Positions 22,201-31,386 of a DNA stretch of 64,000 nucleotides are shown in pieces. The number at the start of each line of letters is the position of its first letter. The stretch's first letter is position 1. The stretch comes from Saccharomycopsis fibuligera x Saccharomycopsis cf. fibuligera (lineage: Eukaryota > Ascomycota > Saccharomycetes > Ascoideales > Saccharomycopsidaceae), in the NCBI GenBank assembly GCA_001936135.1, contig CP012811.1:930001-994000 (forward strand). The letters are read 5' to 3'. The notes beneath the pieces are model-generated. The model was given only the letters and a program-made list of their open reading frames with translations, had not been told where the DNA came from and ran no database searches. The position numbers were made by a program, and so were the translations under genes.

Positions 22201-22998
22201 AACTCGGACATGATACGGCACGTCGTATTCTTTAATATCATCAATGTATTCCAATGCATCAATGTTTCTTGAATGTCCACCACTATGGCTATATTCATTA
22301 TCGTAATCTTCTTCCGCGTAGTCCACATTGACAGCGGAATAGACGTCTCTTGCGTCTTTTCTCTTTTGATTCTCTTGGATTATGGGGTTCAAAATTCTTC
22401 GAGATTCCAACATATCACTTAAATTATGAAACGATAATTTGATTAACAGCCGCTTGAGCCCGATTAAGTGATTAGGTAGCGATAAATCTTCTTTTTCAAC
22501 TCTAGTGTAATTCTTAACTAAACCTTCTAGTGTCTTTTTCAACGCATCTTCAACTTCCAATTCGGCGTAATTTCGACAGACTAGGAAAAAATAAGGATCA
22601 TATTGCACTGTAGTTTTGAAACTGCCACCTTCCTCATCAAGGAAATAAAAATCACAAGCAGCTAAACCATTAGCTACTTGAGGACTTGGGATTAATGTGG
22701 GATGAATATTAATCAACCAGCCAACTTTTTTGGGTCCCGCATCGTATCTGTCAAATCCCATCATTGAATCAATTTGATCGATTTTTTGTGCTGCTTCAAG
22801 TTTAGTCATGCCATCTATGTCTGAGGAGTAGGCGTTGTTGTTGTTGTTACCATTTCGATTCTGTTTTCTTCCATTATAACTTTTTTTGGAGTGATTATTG
22901 CCGAATTTGTTATAATTGGGCGTGTATTGGTTATTGTTATTGTTGTTTTTGTTTTTGACAAACCTCGCGGTGGTTGAGCCTTTGAATTTTGCAACCAT
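16288..22998 (-). CDS. POL2: DNA polymerase epsilon catalytic subunit
   Basis: The 2236-residue protein is the leading-strand replicative polymerase with proofreading. The N-terminus (1-55) is an Asn-rich tail. The exonuclease site is visible as FDIET with Asp306 and Glu308. Polymerase motif A is HVDVASMYPN with Asp656; motif C is ELDTDGIWC with Asp891. Between them lie Cys681, Cys684 and Cys693 (DCAACDF, GKVC), ligands of the iron-sulfur cluster in the polymerase core. The second, inactive B-family half follows (about 1300-2050), then two C-terminal zinc-binding modules: CQTCGLIRDIDFC with NCEKCGQ, and CEKCHKIRD with FCSCSG, which bind the Dpb2 subunit. Length matches the family (S. cerevisiae 2222). 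The reading frame is intact. Start ATG complement at 22996-22998. Paired MCB sites lie upstream. Confidence 0.98.
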   Translation of the reverse strand: MVAKFKGSTTARFVKNKNNNNNNQYTPNYNKFGNNHSKKSYNGRKQNRNGNNNNNAYSSDIDGMTKLEAAQKIDQIDSMMGFDRYDAGPKKVGWLINIHPTLIPSPQVANGLAACDFYFLDEEGGSFKTTVQYDPYFFLVCRNYAELEVEDALKKTLEGLVKNYTRVEKEDLSLPNHLIGLKRLLIKLSFHNLSDMLESRRILNPIIQENQKRKDARDVYSAVNVDYAEEDYDNEYSHSGGHSRNIDALEYIDDIKEYDVPYHVRVSIDRNLRVGKWYSVLAESENVLFTELDVVVPPDPVVLAFDIETSKAPLKFPDAAVDQIMMISYMIDGDGYLITNRDIISKDIEDFEYTPKPEYPGVFEIYNAANEEALIKRFFEHIREVKPTVISTFNGDFFDWPFVDARANFHNISMFDEIGFKKDSEDEYKSTYCAHMDCFRWVKRDSYLPQGSQGLKAVTTVKLGYNPLELDPELMTPYAIEKPQILSEYSVSDAVATYYLYYKYVHPFIFSLATIIPLNPDEVLRKGTGTLCEMLLMVQAYQNNILLPNKHKDPLERFYDGHLLESETYVGGHVESLEAGVFRSDLKSTFKIDPTVIDSLTDGIRDVLEFFVKVECNKKVEDVTNMEEVYNQIKENLQDLKNNPKREEFPLIYHVDVASMYPNIMISNRLQPDSMKTEEDCAACDFNRPGKVCDRSLTWAWRGEFYPAKMDEYGMIKRAMQNETFPAKRAGQPKRFFDELSYEEQVTHIKKRISDYSRKVYHRIKTSETINKDAIVCQRENPFYIDTVRSFRDRRYTYKGLAKKWKKKVGSINKNDHHAIDEAKKMEITYDSLQLAHKVILNSFYGYVMRKGSRWYSMEMAGITCLTGATIIQMARSVIERFGRPLELDTDGIWCIIPKSFPDEFTLKLKDGSKLTIPYLCSMLNHLVHEKFTNHQYQELIPNSNYKYEVKSENSIFFELDGPYKAMILPTSKEEGKGIKKRYAVYNFDGSLAELKGFELKRRGELEIVKNMQSDLFPAFLEGDTLENCYNAVALIANKWLDILLTKGKNIEDEDLINLIGERKSMSKSISEYNGMKSTSITTVKRLVEFLNIDVKGDNGVTAQFIISDKPRGAPIAERAIPIAIFSSDITQKRIYLRKWLRDNSLDDFDPRNIIDWGYYFERLASVVLKIISIPAYLQIRKNPCETVQLPSWILKKIAESQIAQSKLTSFFSQTKAKKAVISDKDIEDIGTSNRGASDAGNGKQKFGAVRSKKRKMKIAQIDENEAEKTEKEILANPCPDPTVDYGAWLQYNKIIWKQNDRKKEANKKIFGNYNSASSNNSSVSNMFRNQAKNYATTEDWQVLGYSSDLAPGKINARVLINGRIQEIKISIPKEVYLTFGVDEVDEDEVLSEIKSLDSSISVEVSKAIIPKSNKTVYQATMDEMTYNEVVAKPGSIFQKANIYESQITAKERAIMNLGSTVKFNSTELGGLYKGLRFGFKSRNMSMLDNSNYLKHFNLDVVYLTHIISNQYEIYAVFKSWDSTLSLLVLKPSDKATDFPSKFEHIYEDLYQSNKDDIERFKSFVDYAPNMDIEVQHFNKLSSLNKSLNSKLANAYEEKGATGVLAIQSPFLDRIYKTIRSVLDFPVIKLSYTEISLPALGWQEALMKKIFIFYFSFGSWMKDLLALSRYSNIPICNLELHDIGYLIDIEYARRLKKGNIVLWWSPNTNPDHGGLEKQKLIPITESLIFPNINNPDSYENVVLEISIQNLTINTVLTSALINQAEGSDLAESDLAGGGDGSGAGLGSGELPEDAFSSSSLSILRGMVKDWWDEAVSKSQYADLMINNFIKWMQKKGSFLYDPSLEYHVHNLTKKALLQMIKEFRKMGSTVIFTNRSKIFLKTTKTSIENSYAYSQYILKAVRAKPLFNYLDLRIDRYWDTLIWMDEYNHAGRACETVTEGDQLLESFSNWQIAKFLPPIYQTEFNDWVGIFLDALIREKEKELNNGTQRLTQFNGVANKENKENGFSDDIDEKITISNTLTTIWNPLTKRVKKLYAKQNSVILNQAYSEEYEFPTLPGSHLKFGNPTLELVKSLCAVFALSKKRNLESRALRRELLSYLDVREFSDESTFRNPSVSLKIPEIACQTCGLIRDIDFCRDEDDKIWNCEKCGQSFNKVALEETLIAEFKRAIELFYIQDLKCEKCHKIRDNELSAFCSCSGSWVAVINKNVLLRKIQVFDNVAQFYDLRLLKGAIDSA

Positions 22999-24249
22999 TC
23001 TGTGATTATTTTTAGTATTATTTGGTATGAATGGCAGTGGTTATAGCTATGTAGAAGTGAATTGGTAAGCAAAAACACTGGTCAACAGTCAGTTTCACTT
23101 ATCTTATCACTAATGTTGTAGATGTACAATCTGTAGATCAAAGGAAAAAAGCAGTCGCGATTCTTGTCAAGTGAATTCGGGGCAATTGAAAATCAAAAAA
23201 AAAAAAAAAATAAAATAAAGATTCAGAAAATCAAAAAAAAATTAAAAATTAGAAAAAAAAGCGCGTCGCGTTTTTCTTTAAAGTCCTGATTAATGCGCAT
23301 TGGTGCAGTTCAATACGTTGATATGCATCAAGATTATTTATTTCAACATGGTATGGAAGCAGACAGTCGAAAAACCAAGCGTGCTATTACCAACCCTATA
23401 ATTCACTTTCTGCATTTAACAACTTGCTTTTACTTGTGCGTCGGCTGGTAACACTTGCAACTCGGTGTGTTTATGCATGTACATTAGGTAATAATTGGTC
23501 CATCCAATACTTGAAGTACTTAATATGTTGTATTATTATTAGACATACATGCAAACTGCGAATTTAATAAACATATTAATGCAACTCATGTTTATAACTT
23601 CACGCTCATATATTGATAATGCAAGAAAAGAGAGAATACAAAATCTTGCATCCGACGAAAATGAACGTAGAAACATACTTTACTGAGAGAACACGTTATG
23701 TACATTGTACAGTATGGGAATGATCTGAATTAGGTTTTGGCATTTTAAATTTCAGTGAATTGAACCATTTGCTGCTAATTCAGGGTTCAACTAATATTCA
23801 AAAATTGCGCACTTGAAAGTCAAGAAATGGTTCTCAAATCAAATCTACTTTTATAGATATACAAGCAACTAATCGGAAGAGTAGTGATAATAAAAATATG
23901 CATATCTTGTAAATAAAAACTAAAGAAAACTTTAATAGAGCATAACAAACAAACAAACAAACAAAAATCAAAACAAATAAATCAATTTAAACACCAACTA
24001 ACTAAAACTCCCAACATCACACTAACTAGCTCAATTTGAAGTGCGTTAAAGTGTCACTCGCATAATACATCACTGAAATCTTCCTAAACTTTAATAAGTT
24101 TTTCTTCATAAACATCCTATAAACCTTGAATCATCAATCCATCATTTCAATCAATTTTAAACCTTTCCAATAAACACAAGTTTAGTGTGACTTTTCCTTT
24201 TTTTTTTTTTTTTTTTTTCCTATTTCTAGCATGCTGAACTAACAAATTA
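22999..24249. other. POL2 promoter and VRP1 3' flank
   Basis: About 1.25 kb, AT-rich, with the MCB pair at 23262-23271, an A run near 23196, an (AAAC)n run near 23945 and a T run near 24200-24218 just beyond the VRP1 stop. No gene seen. Confidence 0.6.
23262..23271 (-). promoter_or_regulatory. Two adjacent MCB cores (ACGCG ACGCG) upstream of POL2
   Basis: On the minus strand the sequence ACGCGACGCG lies about 265 bases upstream of the POL2 start codon. ACGCG is the core of the MluI cell-cycle box bound by MBF (Mbp1/Swi6 type), which drives G1/S expression of DNA-replication genes including POL2 in yeast. The two cores abut directly. They are flanked by A/T runs, making them stand out. Confidence 0.7.
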
Positions 24250-26709
24250 TTATACAAACCAACTCAACTGCAAAGGTACAGAAGTTCCTCTCCCACTAGG
24301 ATACAATTTCTCCTTGTTGCTAAACTTTCTAGGCTTGGGTATATCCTTCGAATTATGGAAATTGAATCTTGGGTCATTAATTCTAAAGCTTTCCGTTGAA
24401 TTTCCTGGTCCACCAATTGCGTAAATTGATGAATCAATGAACTTAGATCCTGTAACGTCATTGGTGTCATTGTTGGCAGTGGTGTTGGCAGCGGTATTAG
24501 GAGAGGCAAAGATGGAAGAATGCTCCGTTGAACGACCAAATCTACTAATGGTATGCTTTTTCTCTAATTTTGTGGAACTGGAAGCCGGTTCAGCAGGACT
24601 ATCGTTGTAACTTGAAGTTTGTAGTTGTGGCGGCGGTGGTGGTGGTGGTGGTGGTGGCACACCAGTCTTTGTTGATGTTGATGTTGGTGGTGATGGCGCC
24701 GGCGGTTTGTGTATAGGTACGGCGTGCTGACTAGTACTGCTGCTATCATTACTTATTGACAAGTTACTGTGTGATGAAGATGGGGAAATTCCATCACTTT
24801 TCGTTGCTTGATGATGTTGCTGTTGTACTGGAATATTCAAATTGTTAGCAAATGCCGACCTTATTGGGTTTGGTTTTTGAGACTGAGATAATGATGGTGA
24901 TGGCGATGGCGATGATGGTAATTGAGGAGCCAGCATTGACGGAATTGGCGGTGGTGCTACTGAAGGTAACGGTGGTGGAGCAGCTGCAGGTAATGGAGGC
25001 GGTGCCAGTGGTGCTGATGGTACAGCAGCAGGTGATGGAGAAGGTGGTTTAAATGATGTTAGTGGTGGTGCTGGTGGGATTGATGCGTTTTTCTGCGACG
25101 GTATCTGTGCTGAAGTATTGAATTTTGGAATTGGCGGAGCAGTAGGGACTTTAGGTGCCGCTATTGGTGGAATTTTTGGCACATTGGTCTTTGGTAAACT
25201 TGGGGCTGTATTAGTTGGTATTTTTGGAGCAGAGACAGAAGCAGCACCACCAGCGGCTGCTGCTTTATTCTTATTTGACTTGCCAAGTTGGTTTCTTCTA
25301 TTAGCAATATCTTGCAAGAACGCAAATTGTCCACCGCCCCCAGCAGAAGCACCACTAGAAGCTGATTCAGCTGGAGGTTTGGTAGGTGCTGCTGCTTTAA
25401 TTGGAGCATTTGCATTTCCTCCCGAGGCACCTGCGTTTTTATTTGCTTCTTCTACTGGATTGAAATTCTTGTCAACATTGTCCACCACATGATCGTTTCT
25501 TCTCTTCGCGTTGATTTCTGCCAAAAATGGTAATCCTCCTGCTAATGGATTAGCAGCAGGGGCCTGAGGAGCAGATGATGTTGCTGCTTTTGGTGGCTTT
25601 GAGCTAGAGCTTGATTTATTAAATGCGGCAATGCCTGATGCTGGTGGAGGAGGTGGAGGAGGTGGAGGAGCCGGGGAACTTGAACCCACTGCTGGCGCTG
25701 GTGGTGCTGGTGGGGCAGGAGGTGCAGATGTGAGCGACAGCTTATCAGAAGTTGCACCAAAAGATGTTGGAAGTGGAGGAGGAGGTGGTGGAGCAGAGCC
25801 GGCCGGAGATGACGAAGTAGGCAATGGCGGTGGTGGTGCTGGTGGTGATGGAGCAGCTGATGCCGCTGAAGGCGTTGAAGTAGCAGTAGCAGTAGCCGCA
25901 GATTTCTTTGGAAGTGGTCTGGTAGATGGTAATGGGGGAGCTTTCATTGCTGGTGCTGGAGGAGGACCAGGAGGTGGTGTTGATGGAAGTGGAGGAGGAG
26001 CAGCCGAAGGAAGCAGAGGGGCTGGAGGAGGCCCAGGGGGAGTAGGAGGTGCCGACGCTGTTGATTTAGACGTCTTATTCAATCTGCTGTTTAGTATATC
26101 AGCCATGCCAGGAATTGGCACTGGGGGAGCGCCTGAACTGCTTGAGCTATTGTTATTGTTTTGTGATGATGGTGCCAGTTTGTGCAATGGAGGAGAAGAA
26201 GGGAGTTTGAATCCGCCCATAGGAACCGGAGGAGCCTTAGGAGCTCCCGAAGCACCACCTTTAGAAATATTTGGACTTGATTCGGCAACTTTGTCGGCGA
26301 CTTTGGCAGCATTGAAGTCAGAAGTGACTTTATCCACCACATGGTCGTTTCTTCTTCTGGCATTGATCTCGGCCAAGAAGGGCAATGGGCCGCCGCCGCC
26401 GCCGCTGCCGCTTGGAGCAGCAGGTGTGGTTTTTGTTGAGGAGCCACCAGCTGGAGCAGGTGGCGGTGGCGGAGGAGGAGGAGGAGGAGCACCACCACCG
26501 CTACTACCAGAATATGGCATTGGAGGAGGAGGAGGTGGTGGTGGTGGCCCACTGCCAAAGGAAGGAGGAGGTGGCGGGGCCGGAGGAGGAGGAGCATTGC
26601 TGCTTGATGGCGGTGGAGCCGGAGCCGCTGGGGCTGAAGGCGCTTTTGAGGAAGAGGCAGCTGCGGTCTTGCTAGCAGAATGCTTTGAGTGCTTTTTGAA
26701 GAAACTCAT
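24250..26709 (-). CDS. VRP1: Verprolin (WIP family), actin-binding, WH2 repeats
   Basis: The 819-residue product is the yeast WIP homologue, partner of the WASP protein Las17 in actin patch assembly and endocytosis. I use the ATG whose complement is 26707-26709 (MSFFKKHSKHS); the frame extends 98 codons upstream, but that stretch looks non-coding and the shorter protein matches S. cerevisiae Vrp1 (817). Pro-rich runs of 6-10 residues occur throughout. WH2-like actin-binding motifs appear at about 108-126 (FLAEINARRRNDHVVD), about 390-406 (FLAEINAKRRNDHVVD) and a diverged one near 460-475 (FAFLQDIANRRNQ). The C-terminus has the WASP-binding signature PSGRGTSVPLQL. The GC-rich Pro/Gly coding leaves long open frames on the other strand, which are shadows. 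Confidence 0.92.
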   Translation of the reverse strand: MSFFKKHSKHSASKTAAASSSKAPSAPAAPAPPPSSSNAPPPPAPPPPPSFGSGPPPPPPPPPMPYSGSSGGGAPPPPPPPPPPAPAGGSSTKTTPAAPSGSGGGGGPLPFLAEINARRRNDHVVDKVTSDFNAAKVADKVAESSPNISKGGASGAPKAPPVPMGGFKLPSSPPLHKLAPSSQNNNNSSSSSGAPPVPIPGMADILNSRLNKTSKSTASAPPTPPGPPPAPLLPSAAPPPLPSTPPPGPPPAPAMKAPPLPSTRPLPKKSAATATATSTPSAASAAPSPPAPPPPLPTSSSPAGSAPPPPPPLPTSFGATSDKLSLTSAPPAPPAPPAPAVGSSSPAPPPPPPPPPASGIAAFNKSSSSSKPPKAATSSAPQAPAANPLAGGLPFLAEINAKRRNDHVVDNVDKNFNPVEEANKNAGASGGNANAPIKAAAPTKPPAESASSGASAGGGGQFAFLQDIANRRNQLGKSNKNKAAAAGGAASVSAPKIPTNTAPSLPKTNVPKIPPIAAPKVPTAPPIPKFNTSAQIPSQKNASIPPAPPLTSFKPPSPSPAAVPSAPLAPPPLPAAAPPPLPSVAPPPIPSMLAPQLPSSPSPSPSLSQSQKPNPIRSAFANNLNIPVQQQHHQATKSDGISPSSSHSNLSISNDSSSTSQHAVPIHKPPAPSPPTSTSTKTGVPPPPPPPPPPQLQTSSYNDSPAEPASSSTKLEKKHTISRFGRSTEHSSIFASPNTAANTTANNDTNDVTGSKFIDSSIYAIGGPGNSTESFRINDPRFNFHNSKDIPKPRKFSNKEKLYPSGRGTSVPLQLSWFV

Positions 26710-28183
26710 GGTAGACAATGTGCAGCTTGCATTGAGTGCGTGTATGAGATACGGTTTTAACCTTGGTTGATGTTTAGTATTGATTAATGCTGATGATTCT
26801 GGTGATAATGAATGAGGTGGATTTTGAGCATTATTGGTTACCCGGTGTTCTCTAAAGGCAGTTTGGAGGGTAATGCTGTAAGAATCTTTAACATCGGTAT
26901 ATAAGTGTGTATATATATTCAACATTAGAAGCTCCTGTGAGTTTGACTTCCAATCTTGCTTGATTCCGACATTCTTGTCAGATATTCGTGTCCAAAAGAG
27001 CACAGCGCAATCTCTTCAGGCTGAGTGGATTCTCTATCATTCACATTTGGTTGTCTGTCCTTATTCGAGACCGGAAACCGCTGCTGAGATTTACAAGCAA
27101 TGTATTCGCAATATAGCAGTCAACATAAACTGTTATGCTTTGAAGCAAGCCGGTTTCCTTGAAAATACAGATGATTCAGTACAATTATAATTGCAATCAG
27201 CCTGCCATTCGCATCAATCTGTCTTGTCCTTTGATTTTTGACAGTTTTGTTGCTAAGCTGATACGTATGAGAACTACTATACAACACCTGATGATGAACA
27301 TTAAACACGGTAAATGGTACACATCATCATCATCATCATCGCAGTACTTTCAATATTACTTTTTTTTTTAAAGGTGGCCCATTCATTCCTGTTGTCGGAT
27401 TGTTTTGTTTACTCTGTAGTTTATTAACGGTTAGACTGTCTTGTTTTTGTAAACATTTTGTCTATGTCTGTCTATCTACAAAACACCACACTACATGCCA
27501 AATGGTTCAAACGATTAAAAAAATCAGCATATCCATCAAATATAAACTTGCTGGGCTGGCCAAAGACTAAGCACTGCTCAACTGAACTGACGGAGTTAAG
27601 CGGTGCTAGACATATAGTATGTAGAGGTTTTAAAAAAACAACCATGGCTATGCGCTTTATAGTCTATCATCAGTGTCAGCTTTTTCATTATATCGCCCAT
27701 AGGCTATCTACCAATACGCACTTTAACATGCTACCAGCCACACTAGAAGAACGCATACCATTCTGCTTTCCCATATTTTGATCAGCACAGTGATTAGCCG
27801 ACCGGTTAAACAATTCCTACAGGGGGATAACCCACTTGGCCGAGGCCTTGATTCTTGAGAGAAGATATACCCGACAGGCAACTTGCTCTAAAGAAAATGT
27901 CACCAGCCCGTTTCGGACATAATATTGGTGCCTGAGTAGCTTAGTATGTTGACAGTTTGGTAAGCTATCAAATTAATGTGAACAGCTCCAAGTATAATGC
28001 CATTGTCTGCATTCGTTCGTCTTAGTAAGCAGACCATCCCTGGTAACGCGATTGTATGTATATAAAGTAGGCTGCCTCCGCTGAATTGTATTGACGTTCT
28101 TTTTGCTCCTGTAGCCAAGCCCCATATTAATCGAAATATCAAATATACCAAGATAGCTGAATATTCAGGGCCATAACAACAAA
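26710..28183. other. Divergent promoter region VRP1 / Gre2-like reductase
   Basis: About 1.5 kb. Holds a CAT trinucleotide run near 27322-27341 and no convincing gene. Short frames at 27458-27781 and 27900-28196 (minus) have no family features. A stretch around 27820-27850 looks vaguely rRNA-like but does not align. Confidence 0.5.
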
Positions 28184-29384
28184 ATGAAAGAGGCAACTTC
28201 TACAACAACGGAATGGCAAATCAAGTAAGTTATCCAAAAATTTTCCGATTACCCACCCAACATCCATCTGCCTCCTGATTTTTCACATAATAACAAATAT
28301 TTGTAAAGTTAAGACAACATACTAACGCAAACCTCCCCCTCACTACAGCACTGTGCTTGTCACCGGAGGCACCGGATTCATTGGTGCTCATGTATGCGAC
28401 ATACTCTTACGAAGAAACATTCGAGTTGTTTTAGCTTCAAGAACTAAAGCCAAAGCCGAGACGTTTGCATCCCAGAGACCTCAACACAAGCATCTTATCA
28501 AGACGATATTGGTTCCTGATTTCGAGACAGATCAAAATGACGGCACGGCCAGCAATCCGTTCGTTGAAGCAGCTAAAGAGTGCGATGGCATCATTCATGT
28601 AGCTAGTCCATTTCTCGCCGAGATCCAAAACGCAGAACAGCAACTCATCAATCCGGCTATCAAGGGAGTCAAGTTGATCTTAGAAGCGGCTAAGGAAAAC
28701 CAAGCCACGGTTAAAAGACTTGTGCTAACTTCATCGTTTGCTTCGGTATCAGATACGAACGTCAAAGTTAGTGACGATTACGTATATTCTGCGAATGACT
28801 GGAATCCAATAACTTTGGAAGAGGCAAAGTTGGGTGACGCAGTAATAGCGTATCGTGGATCAAAGAAATTTGCCGAGCTTGAGGCTTGGAATTTTATCAA
28901 GCAAAACGAAGACGAAAACGAAAAGGACAATGTACAGTTTGACTTGGTAACGTTGTGTCCACCGATGGTGTTTGGCCCCGTTGTCCACCCCGTCAAGACA
29001 CCACAGGACTTGAATGTGTCCAACGCTGTACTTTGGAGCATTGCGCGGGGACAGCATCCATTACCGGTGTCTCGAGTCCCAGTATGGATCGATGTTAGAG
29101 ACGTTGCATTAGCTCATGTTGAATCATTGCTTAGACAAGAGGTGGGCAATCAAAGGTTTGTGTTGTCGTCGCCAGAGAAATTCTCCTATGCTTGGGCAGC
29201 TCAAATAATGAAAAGGGAAGATTTGAGTGATGAGGTAAGCGAGGACTACGGCAACCAAGAATTGCATCCTGAGGGAGGATACCAGTTGGACTGGGCTGGG
29301 GCACAGGAGAAGTTGGGGTTACGGTTTCATGGGTTCGAGGAGTGTGTCGTTGATGCTATCACTCAGTTTAAGCTGCTTGAGTGA
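28184..29384 (+). CDS. Gre2-like NADPH-dependent aldehyde/ketone reductase (extended SDR), one intron
   Basis: The coding sequence is join(28184-28224, 28349-29384), giving 358 residues. Exon 1 (41 nt, MKEATSTTTEWQIN) ends at GTAAGT (28225-28230); a perfect TACTAAC is at 28320-28326 and the acceptor TACAG ends at 28348. Without this exon the frame would lack an ATG before the cofactor site. The Rossmann motif TGGTGFIGAH spans about 19-28. The SDR catalytic residues are Ser142/Ser143, Tyr182 and Lys186 (AYRGSKKF). This is the Gre2/dihydroflavonol-reductase-like family, acting in the cytosol on methylglyoxal, isovaleraldehyde and other carbonyls; the true substrate cannot be read. S. cerevisiae Gre2 (342 residues) has no intron. 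Family sure, splice structure very likely. Confidence 0.88.
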
Positions 29385-29973
29385 TGCAGGGTGGGGAATG
29401 ACCGTTAAGATTATCATTCAGTTGATGATGTGTGTTTAGGTTTGTACACATTTGCTGTAAGTATCAATGATTATAGTTACAACGATTATGGCTATCAACA
29501 ATTGCTCGTAAACTAGTGGTAGTGGGCCCTCAAAACCCAAACCAAAATGTCCCGCGATTGCTGCTTGTTGCTGCTTATTGTCACATTCTACGGATTCCGC
29601 AGCGCCCCGAGTTTCCAGCCGAAATCCGCTTTGTTTACCGTGGCCATCCGGCGGCGGTGGTGGTTGGTGACTGTCTCGTACAGATCTCGCACAGCTCTCG
29701 TACAAAGTTTATAACCGCTGTGCGCAACGACTGGAAAATACAAAAATATATTGAAAACGAAATAAATAGATGAGTAAATAAACAACAACAGACTGTCCAT
29801 TTTTCAAGTATACTGAAACAGAACGCTTCAGCTGTCCACTACTGCTACCTCACCTTCTTTTGGCCCTTTTGTCGTTCCATCCACATTCTTTTCATTGGTT
29901 CTGCTAGCTAACTGTGTTTCTTTTTCACTCACTAAATTATTTTCATATCCAATAACTATCGCACACAGCAAAG
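29385..29973. other. ERG4 promoter region
   Basis: About 0.6 kb between the Gre2-like gene and ERG4, both on the plus strand. It holds the 11-bp triple repeat at 29675-29707 and a CT-rich leader before the ATG. No gene. Confidence 0.6.
29675..29707 (+). promoter_or_regulatory. Three 11-bp units with CTCGTACA-type core upstream of ERG4
   Basis: CTCGTACAGAT, CTCGCACAGCT and CTCGTACAAAG follow each other directly, about 270-300 bases before the ERG4 start. The one-turn spacing would place the cores on one face of the helix. TCGTA is shared with the sterol element (TCGTATA) read by Upc2, but the match is partial, so the link to sterol control is inference. Confidence 0.35.
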
Positions 29974-31386
29974 ATGGCCGCCAGCACCTCCACTCCATCA
30001 GAGTCATCCAGGTTGCTTAATAACCAAAACAGCCAACAACATGACCCAAGATACTTGAAGAAAGAGGAAATTGAATACGAATTTGGTGGCATTCCAGGGG
30101 TCGTGGGAATGCTTATTGGTTTCCCTGCTCTCATGTACTACATGTGGCTCTCTGCTGAGTTTTACCAGGGAAAGCCAGCATGGCCAACTGTGGATCAATC
30201 ATGGCTGGAATTCTTTGCAGAAATTGGCACTTTGCTTCATGAAAATGCCCTTCCTAGTGCTAAAGCATGGTTCATTTTTGTCTCTTTCTTCTTGACTCAA
30301 GCAGTGTTTTATGTTACTTTACCGGGCGTTTGGACCAAGGGCCAACCTTTGAAGCATTTGGATAACAAATCATTACCTTACTACTGTAATGCTTTGGCTT
30401 CATTCTACACTTCTATTGCTATTGCTACCTTTTTCCATTTTACCGGGATTTTCAAATTGTACACCATTTTGGAAATGTTTGGTCAAATAATGACGGTTGC
30501 CATCATTTTGGGCTTCTCCTTAACTATTATTCTCTACGTTTACACATTGAAAGTTTCAGGAGACTATCATAGAATGACAGGAAACCATCTTTATGATTTT
30601 TTCCTTGGTGCTCCATTGAACCCAAGAATCGGGATTTTGGATTTCAAAATGTTTTTCGAAGTGAGAATCCCATGGTACATTTTGTTCTTTTTGACATATG
30701 CCTTGGTATTGAAACAATATGAAGAGTACGGCAAACCTTCTACTCAGGCACTTTTCTTGTTATTGGCCCACTGGCTTTACGCTAATGCTTGTTCCAAAGG
30801 TGAAGAATTGATTGTTCCTACATGGGACATGGCTTACGAGAAATTCGGTTTCATGTTGTTGTTCTGGAACATTGCTGGGGTCCCATTTACTTACTGTCAA
30901 GTTACTTTGTACCTCTTTTATCATGACCCATCTGAGTACCAATGGTCTGCCATTTACAATTTTTCATTGTTCGTTCTTCTCCTAGTCGCATACTGGGTCT
31001 TTGATACCGGCAATGCTCAAAAGAACGCTTTCCGCAAAAGCTTGGTAGGTGATACCAAGTTAAGAAAATCGTTCCCATACTTGCCATATCAGTACTTGGA
31101 TAACCCAAACTTTATCAAATGCGAAAATGGCTCTATTTTGCTAACTGATGGTTGGGTCAAATATGCTCGGAAAATCCATTATACTGCAGATTACACTCAA
31201 GCCGTCTCTTGGTCCTTGATGTGTGGATTTGGATCGCCATTTATTTGGTTTTTCCCAAGTTTCTTTTTTGTGGTCTTGGTCCATAGAGCGTTCAGAGATG
31301 AACGGAAATGTTCAAAGAAGTACGGCAAGGACTGGGATCGTTATGTTAAAGCTTGTCCATATCGTTTTATTCCTTACGTTTACTAA
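29974..31386 (+). CDS. ERG4: Delta(24(24(1)))-sterol reductase
   Basis: The 470-residue membrane protein catalyses the last step of ergosterol synthesis in the ER, NADPH-dependent reduction of the C24(28) double bond. It is of the ERG4/ERG24 family: eight or more hydrophobic segments from about residue 40 on, the signature around [19 protein letters not shown], and the C-terminal signature [19 protein letters not shown] with [10 protein letters not shown] at the very end. Length fits S. cerevisiae Erg4 (473). The first ATG of the frame is at 29974. Only one CTG codon occurs (in SWLEFF, near residue 78). The family also includes Erg24 (C14 reductase), but the N-terminal and membrane pattern ([20 protein letters not shown]) favours Erg4. 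Confidence 0.93.
   Translation: MAASTSTPSESSRLLNNQNSQQHDPRYLKKEEIEYEFGGIPGVVGMLIGFPALMYYMWLSAEFYQGKPAWPTVDQSWLEFFAEIGTLLHENALPSAKAWFIFVSFFLTQAVFYVTLPGVWTKGQPLKHLDNKSLPYYCNALASFYTSIAIATFFHFTGIFKLYTILEMFGQIMTVAIILGFSLTIILYVYTLKVSGDYHRMTGNHLYDFFLGAPLNPRIGILDFKMFFEVRIPWYILFFLTYALVLKQYEEYGKPSTQALFLLLAHWLYANACSKGEELIVPTWDMAYEKFGFMLLFWNIAGVPFTYCQVTLYLFYHDPSEYQWSAIYNFSLFVLLLVAYWVFDTGNAQKNAFRKSLVGDTKLRKSFPYLPYQYLDNPNFIKCENGSILLTDGWVKYARKIHYTADYTQAVSWSLMCGFGSPFIWFFPSFFFVVLVHRAFRDERKCSKKYGKDWDRYVKACPYRFIPYVY

Noticed and set aside
25631-26770. 379-codon Gly/Ala-rich frame on the plus strand opposite VRP1
   Set aside because: Poly-Gly and poly-Ala here are the complement of verprolin's proline codons; no independent start context or domain.
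26710-27003. Upstream extension of the VRP1 frame by 98 codons
   Set aside because: The extension has no Pro-rich or WH2 content, and the downstream ATG gives a protein of the same size as S. cerevisiae Vrp1.
27820-27860. Sequence faintly like the conserved GGGATAACNGGCTTGTGGC region of large-subunit rRNA
   Set aside because: Only a handful of bases match and the flanks do not align.
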